From contig JANMQK010000402.1 of NCBI GenBank assembly GCA_031370485.1, positions 1-27,852 of the forward strand: DNA of 27,852 bases, read 5' to 3'. The notes under the pieces are model-generated. The model ran no database searches. It saw only the letters and a list, made by a program, of their open reading frames with translations, and had not been told where the DNA came from. This DNA comes from JANMQK01 sp031370485 (lineage in GTDB: Bacteria; Acidobacteriota; Polarisedimenticolia; Gp22-AA2). The position numbers and the translations under genes were made by a program. Shown here piece by piece: positions 25,582-27,852 of the stretch; positions within the stretch are counted from its first letter, which is position 1, and each line of letters opens with the position of its first letter.

Positions 25582-25597
25582 AGGCATGCGGCTTGCT
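25582..25597 (+). promoter_or_regulatory. Sigma-54-like -24/-12 element upstream of the omcS-like gene
   Basis: AGGCATGCGGCTTGCT matches 10 of 12 defined positions of TGGCACG-N4-TTGCW, with an intact TTGCT -12 box and exact GG-N10-GC spacing. The predicted start is near 25608, giving a long leader of about 175 bases that contains the palindrome. Confidence 0.45.
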
Positions 25598-25658
25598 CTA
25601 GGACTTATCGAGCCGGACCTTCATCCTGGGATCCTCAGCCGGCGAGACTGGATGGCCT

Positions 25659-25674
25659 TGTGAAAAGTTTCACG
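25659..25674. promoter_or_regulatory. CRP/FNR-family operator-like palindrome
   Basis: TGTGA-AAAGTT-TCACG. The classical CRP box is TGTGA-N6-TCACA, so nine of ten half-site bases match, and the central GTGAAA..TTTCAC is perfectly symmetric. It lies 110 bases before the omcS-like ATG. If the sigma-54-like start is right, it is downstream of it and would act as a roadblock. If a second promoter lies below, it would be an activator site. Confidence 0.45.
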
Positions 25675-25749
25675 ATATCGAAATCGAGAGGGGGTGACAG
25701 CGGTAGGTTCCGGATCACGAGCGCTGCCCGCGGAAGGCGGGGCGCCGTC

Positions 25750-25773
25750 ATGAATTCAACGTGTAAGGCGTAG
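25750..25773 (+). other. Seven-codon mini-frame (MNSTCKA) abutting the omcS-like ribosome site
   Basis: ATG at 25750 to TAG at 25771-25773, preceded by GGAAGGCGGGG. Its stop codon runs straight into the AGGGGGTGA ribosome site of the omcS-like gene. It could couple translation, or be chance. Confidence 0.2.
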
Positions 25774-25783
25774 GGGGTGACAT

Positions 25784-27070
25784 ATGCGATACCTGACCAA
25801 GATTTCGTTAGTGGCGCTCGCCGTCGCGGTGTTCGCCCTCCTGGGGACGCCGGCACTGGCTTTCCATGACGGCGGCGTGGCGTACTGCAGCGGCTGCCAC
25901 AGCATGCACAGCGCGATAAGCGCCGATAATTTGCTGAAGAACACAGACAATAGCTCCACCTGCCTGTCCTGCCACGAGTCGGCGACCGGCCCGAGCAGCT
26001 ACCGAGTGAGCACGGCGGCCTCGGCGCTCGCCAACAGCACAGATATTCCGAAGCAGCGGACTCCGGGAGGGGACTTCGGCTGGCTCCGGCAGACTCTCAC
26101 CGCGACCGCGTCGTTTGGCGCCCCTATCAGCAACCCGGGCTACCTGCGCGGCCACAACATCATCGCCGCGGACAACGGCTACACTTTCACGGATGGCGCC
26201 ACAGCCCCTGGCGGCACGATGCCGGCCGGCCAGCTGGCCTGCACCAGCTGTCACGATCCGCACGCCCGCGCCCGCCGTCTCGATGACGGCAGCATCATCT
26301 ACCCGACAATCGGGTCGACCTATGCGCCCACGGAAGGGTCGGGCTCCTACGGGGCGATCCCGGCGGCCGGCGAGGCGGTCGGTGTCTATCGCCTCCTCGG
26401 CGGCAGCGCCTACCAGGCGTTCAGCGGCGGGCCGACCTTCCCGGGGAACCCGGCGGCGGTCGTCAACTCGTCCTACAACCGCACAGAGTCGGCGACCCAG
26501 ACCCGCGTCGCCTACGGCCACGGGACAACCAGCGGCTATGCCTCTTGGGGCAAGTGGTGCGCCACCTGCCACCCCGGCATGCACAAGGACACCGCCAGCA
26601 ACCTGGTCCACGTCGTGGACGACCAGCTGAACGGCGAGGCGACCACCTACAACGCCTACGTGAAGACGGGTGACCTGACCGGCAACTCGACCAACTCATT
26701 CACCTCGCTCGTACCGTTCGCGAAGAACACCAATGACGTGGCGACGCTGGCCGCGCTGGCGCTGAACGACAACTCCGATCTCTCCGGGCCGGCGGCCACC
26801 GACCGGATCGCGTGCCTGACGTGCCACCGGGCGCACGCCTCCGGCTGGCACTATGCGCTTCGCTGGAACCCGGATGGAGAGGTCCTGACCTTCGCGGACT
26901 CCGGCGGCAACCCGATTTACCCGGGCATCGACGCCGGGCTGGGGAACCAGGGCCAGTACAACCGCGGTTACACCATCGCCCAGATGTCGGCCGCCTACAA
27001 CGACAGGCCGGCGACGGTGTTCGCGGCGGACCAGAGGTCTCTTTGCAATAAGTGCCACGCGAAGGACTGA
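25784..27070 (+). CDS. OmcS-like hexahaem cytochrome c (probable extracellular nanowire subunit)
   Basis: 428 residues. The signal peptide is 1-26 (ends PALA), so the mature chain starts FHDGG and has 402 residues; Geobacter sulfurreducens OmcS, from memory, has about 432 with a mature chain of about 407 starting FH. Six CXXCH motifs begin at residues 35, 60, 153, 259, 344 and 421. Many segments match OmcS as I recall it: TPGGDFGW, GHNI, SCHDPHAR, YRLLGG, YNRTE then TQTRVAYG, KTGDLTG, CHRAHASG, and the C-terminus LCNKCHAKD. H42 is residue 16 of the mature chain. In OmcS filaments His16 ligates a haem of the neighbouring subunit, so the residue that links subunits is conserved. The ribosome site is AGGGGGTGA; a strong terminator follows. 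Inferred role: outer-surface electron conduction to minerals or partners. It lacks any membrane anchor or lipobox. Confidence 0.93.
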   Translation: MRYLTKISLVALAVAVFALLGTPALAFHDGGVAYCSGCHSMHSAISADNLLKNTDNSSTCLSCHESATGPSSYRVSTAASALANSTDIPKQRTPGGDFGWLRQTLTATASFGAPISNPGYLRGHNIIAADNGYTFTDGATAPGGTMPAGQLACTSCHDPHARARRLDDGSIIYPTIGSTYAPTEGSGSYGAIPAAGEAVGVYRLLGGSAYQAFSGGPTFPGNPAAVVNSSYNRTESATQTRVAYGHGTTSGYASWGKWCATCHPGMHKDTASNLVHVVDDQLNGEATTYNAYVKTGDLTGNSTNSFTSLVPFAKNTNDVATLAALALNDNSDLSGPAATDRIACLTCHRAHASGWHYALRWNPDGEVLTFADSGGNPIYPGIDAGLGNQGQYNRGYTIAQMSAAYNDRPATVFAADQRSLCNKCHAKD

Positions 27071-27111
27071 CGGCGCGGCTGGTCCGCGCGGTTCGTTCGA
27101 CCGTACAACAT

Positions 27112-27137
27112 GGGGGGCCGGCTTCGGCCGGCCCCCC
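27112..27137 (+). terminator. Strong hairpin terminator after the omcS-like gene
   Basis: An 11-base-pair perfect GC stem (GGGGGGCCGGC / GCCGGCCCCCC) with a TTCG tetraloop, 41 bases after the stop. The following ACTTATGTTA is only weakly T-rich. It implies that the omcS-like gene is mostly a single-gene transcript, though partial read-through to the next gene is possible. Confidence 0.75.
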
Positions 27138-27162
27138 ACTTATGTTAGCGTACCGATTCCCC

Positions 27163-27180
27163 ACCGCGGCACACGCCGCG
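27163..27180. repeat. Hairpin before the beta-propeller gene
   Basis: CCGCGGC-ACAC-GCCGCGG, a perfect seven-base-pair stem ending 20 bases before the TTG start at 27201. Possibly a leader structure of the last gene; no promoter can be assigned with confidence. Confidence 0.4.
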
Positions 27181-27200
27181 GCCAACGCCCCGGGGGTTCC

Positions 27201-27852
27201 TTGAAACAGATCGCGACAGCGCTCCTGTTCTGCCTTCTCGCTGCCGGCCGCTCGCGCCCTCACGCGCCCGCGGCCGCGCCGGTCCTCGTGGACCAGGGAG
27301 CGCTGTTCGTCTATGCCTCTCCCATGCCGCCCGACGCGGCCGGAATCGCGCTGACCATCGAGTCCGTCGCGGCGATCCCGGAGGAGGGTCCCGCGCTTCC
27401 TCTGACGTTGTTTCTCCGCGACGCGGGGCGCGGCAGCTTGGACCGCGAGCGCCGGTTGGCCGGCGGCGCCCTTCCTCCCGGCCGCTATACGGGGCTCAGC
27501 ATCGCATTTCAGATCGCCAGGGGGGCGTCCATAACCGCCGAAACCGCTGCGGCCTGCGAGCCCGGGCCGGCTCCCGCGGCCGCTACGACCCTTCCTTTCC
27601 CCTTCGACATCGCAAAGCGGCAGGCCCGCGTCCTGCTGTTCCAGGTGGCCGCCGGGGCATCGGCCGGGGCGGAGGAACGCCGCACGCCGGCTCTTTCTGT
27701 TTCGTCGCCGACCCAGCCCGCCGTATCGCTCCTGGCGGCGGCCAGCAGTCGTGGCGCCAACCTGATCACCCTGTTTGACAAGAGCAGCGGGAGGATTGCC
27801 GGCATCATCCCGACCGGCCGGGCCCCTTCCGGGCTGGCGCTCGACCCGGCGC
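27201..27852 (+). CDS. Exported protein, probable YVTN/NHL beta-propeller (partial, runs off right edge)
   Basis: The frame is open from a TTG at 27201 to the end (217 codons). The TTG is chosen because it begins a good signal peptide (KQIATALLFCLLAAG) with GGGGG four bases ahead; no ATG precedes it in frame. Residues about 27-170 look like a beta-rich domain I do not recognise, with a segment LPPGRYTGLSIAFQ. From about 190 the sequence turns into ITLFDKSSGRIAGIIPTGRA, then PSGLALDPA, a typical first blade of a YVTN/NHL-type propeller. Propeller (NHL-repeat) genes accompany OmcS-type cytochromes in Geobacter as I recall, so a role in secretion or assembly of the filament is an attractive inference. 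It could also be an unrelated surface protein. Confidence 0.7.
   Translation, partial: MKQIATALLFCLLAAGRSRPHAPAAAPVLVDQGALFVYASPMPPDAAGIALTIESVAAIPEEGPALPLTLFLRDAGRGSLDRERRLAGGALPPGRYTGLSIAFQIARGASITAETAAACEPGPAPAAATTLPFPFDIAKRQARVLLFQVAAGASAGAEERRTPALSVSSPTQPAVSLLAAASSRGANLITLFDKSSGRIAGIIPTGRAPSGLALDPA

Larger units (their letters stand above)
25420..25783. other. 364-base leader region upstream of the omcS-like gene
   Basis: This stretch contains no supportable gene of normal size. It holds a 12-base palindrome GGTCCCGGGACC (25437-25448) just after tag, a sigma-54-like element (25582-25597), a CRP/FNR-type palindrome (25659-25674), an 11-base sequence AGGGGGTGACA present twice (25689-25699 and 25772-25782, the second being the ribosome site), and a seven-codon mini-frame (25750-25773). 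It is locally more AT-rich than the genes around it. I looked for a GEMM-type cyclic dinucleotide riboswitch and did not find its conserved core. Confidence 0.5.

Noticed and set aside
25462..25773. Possible 103-codon gene upstream of the omcS-like gene
   Set aside because: No ribosome site, no recognisable features, and it runs through the promoter and operator candidates; best read as non-coding leader.
25500..25783. GEMM-type cyclic dinucleotide riboswitch, expected near Geobacter-like cytochrome genes
   Set aside because: The conserved core (GACGCAAAGC-like and the tetraloop receptor) is not present.
27509..27808. Minus-strand frame of 99 codons at the right edge
   Set aside because: It is opposite an open plus-strand frame with a signal peptide and a propeller blade motif.

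Overview
The window is GC-rich, gene-dense bacterial DNA with no rRNA, tRNA, CRISPR array or insertion sequence that I can see. The gene set (multihaem c-type cytochromes, system II cytochrome c maturation, a Rieske/cytochrome b pair, an OmcS-like secreted cytochrome) points to an anaerobic or facultative Gram-negative bacterium that respires extracellular or high-potential acceptors. Acidobacteriota, Desulfobacterota or a related lineage would fit, but the sequence alone does not settle the phylum. Both window edges cut a gene.

Layout. (1) 1-4934, minus strand: a tightly overlapping operon read as tetrahaem c554-like cytochrome, Rieske protein, b6-type cytochrome b, nonahaem membrane-anchored cytochrome, and a 13-haem cytochrome c that continues into a membrane cytochrome b domain and runs off the left edge. 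(2) 5171-7492, minus: a fused ResB-CcsA cytochrome c synthase. Divergent from it, 7683-8810 plus, is a radical SAM/SPASM protein resembling haem-biosynthesis enzymes. (3) 8838-14040: a PPK2 polyphosphate kinase (minus), then a MacAB-type ABC exporter operon with one adaptor, one ATPase and two paralogous permeases (plus). (4) 14089-20075, all minus: citrate synthase, a two-TM potassium channel with RCK domains, a three-gene ECF sigma / methyltransferase-AdaZn / 2OG-Fe(II) oxygenase operon that looks like an alkylation-damage response, and a cystathionine gamma-synthase/lyase. (5) 20190-25419: a swivel-first aconitase-family hydratase (plus), a P1 peptidase-aldehyde dehydrogenase operon (minus), and DNA-3-methyladenine glycosylase I (plus). 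(6) 25420-27852, plus: a 364-base leader, a hexahaem cytochrome closely resembling Geobacter OmcS, a strong terminator, and the start of a probable beta-propeller protein.

How it fits together. Regions 1, 2 and 6 read as an extracellular electron-transfer set: quinol oxidation at the inner membrane (Rieske/b plus multihaem cytochromes), the machinery that attaches haem, a possible haem-supply enzyme, and an OmcS-like cytochrome of the kind that polymerises into nanowires. All four promoter regions of this set (cytochrome operon, ccsBA, radical SAM gene, omcS-like gene) carry sequences resembling sigma-54 -24/-12 elements with exact GG-N10-GC spacing. I found none in the housekeeping promoter regions I scanned. 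This shared control is the most interesting unifying inference. The ECF-Ada-oxygenase operon is the second candidate for an undescribed system.
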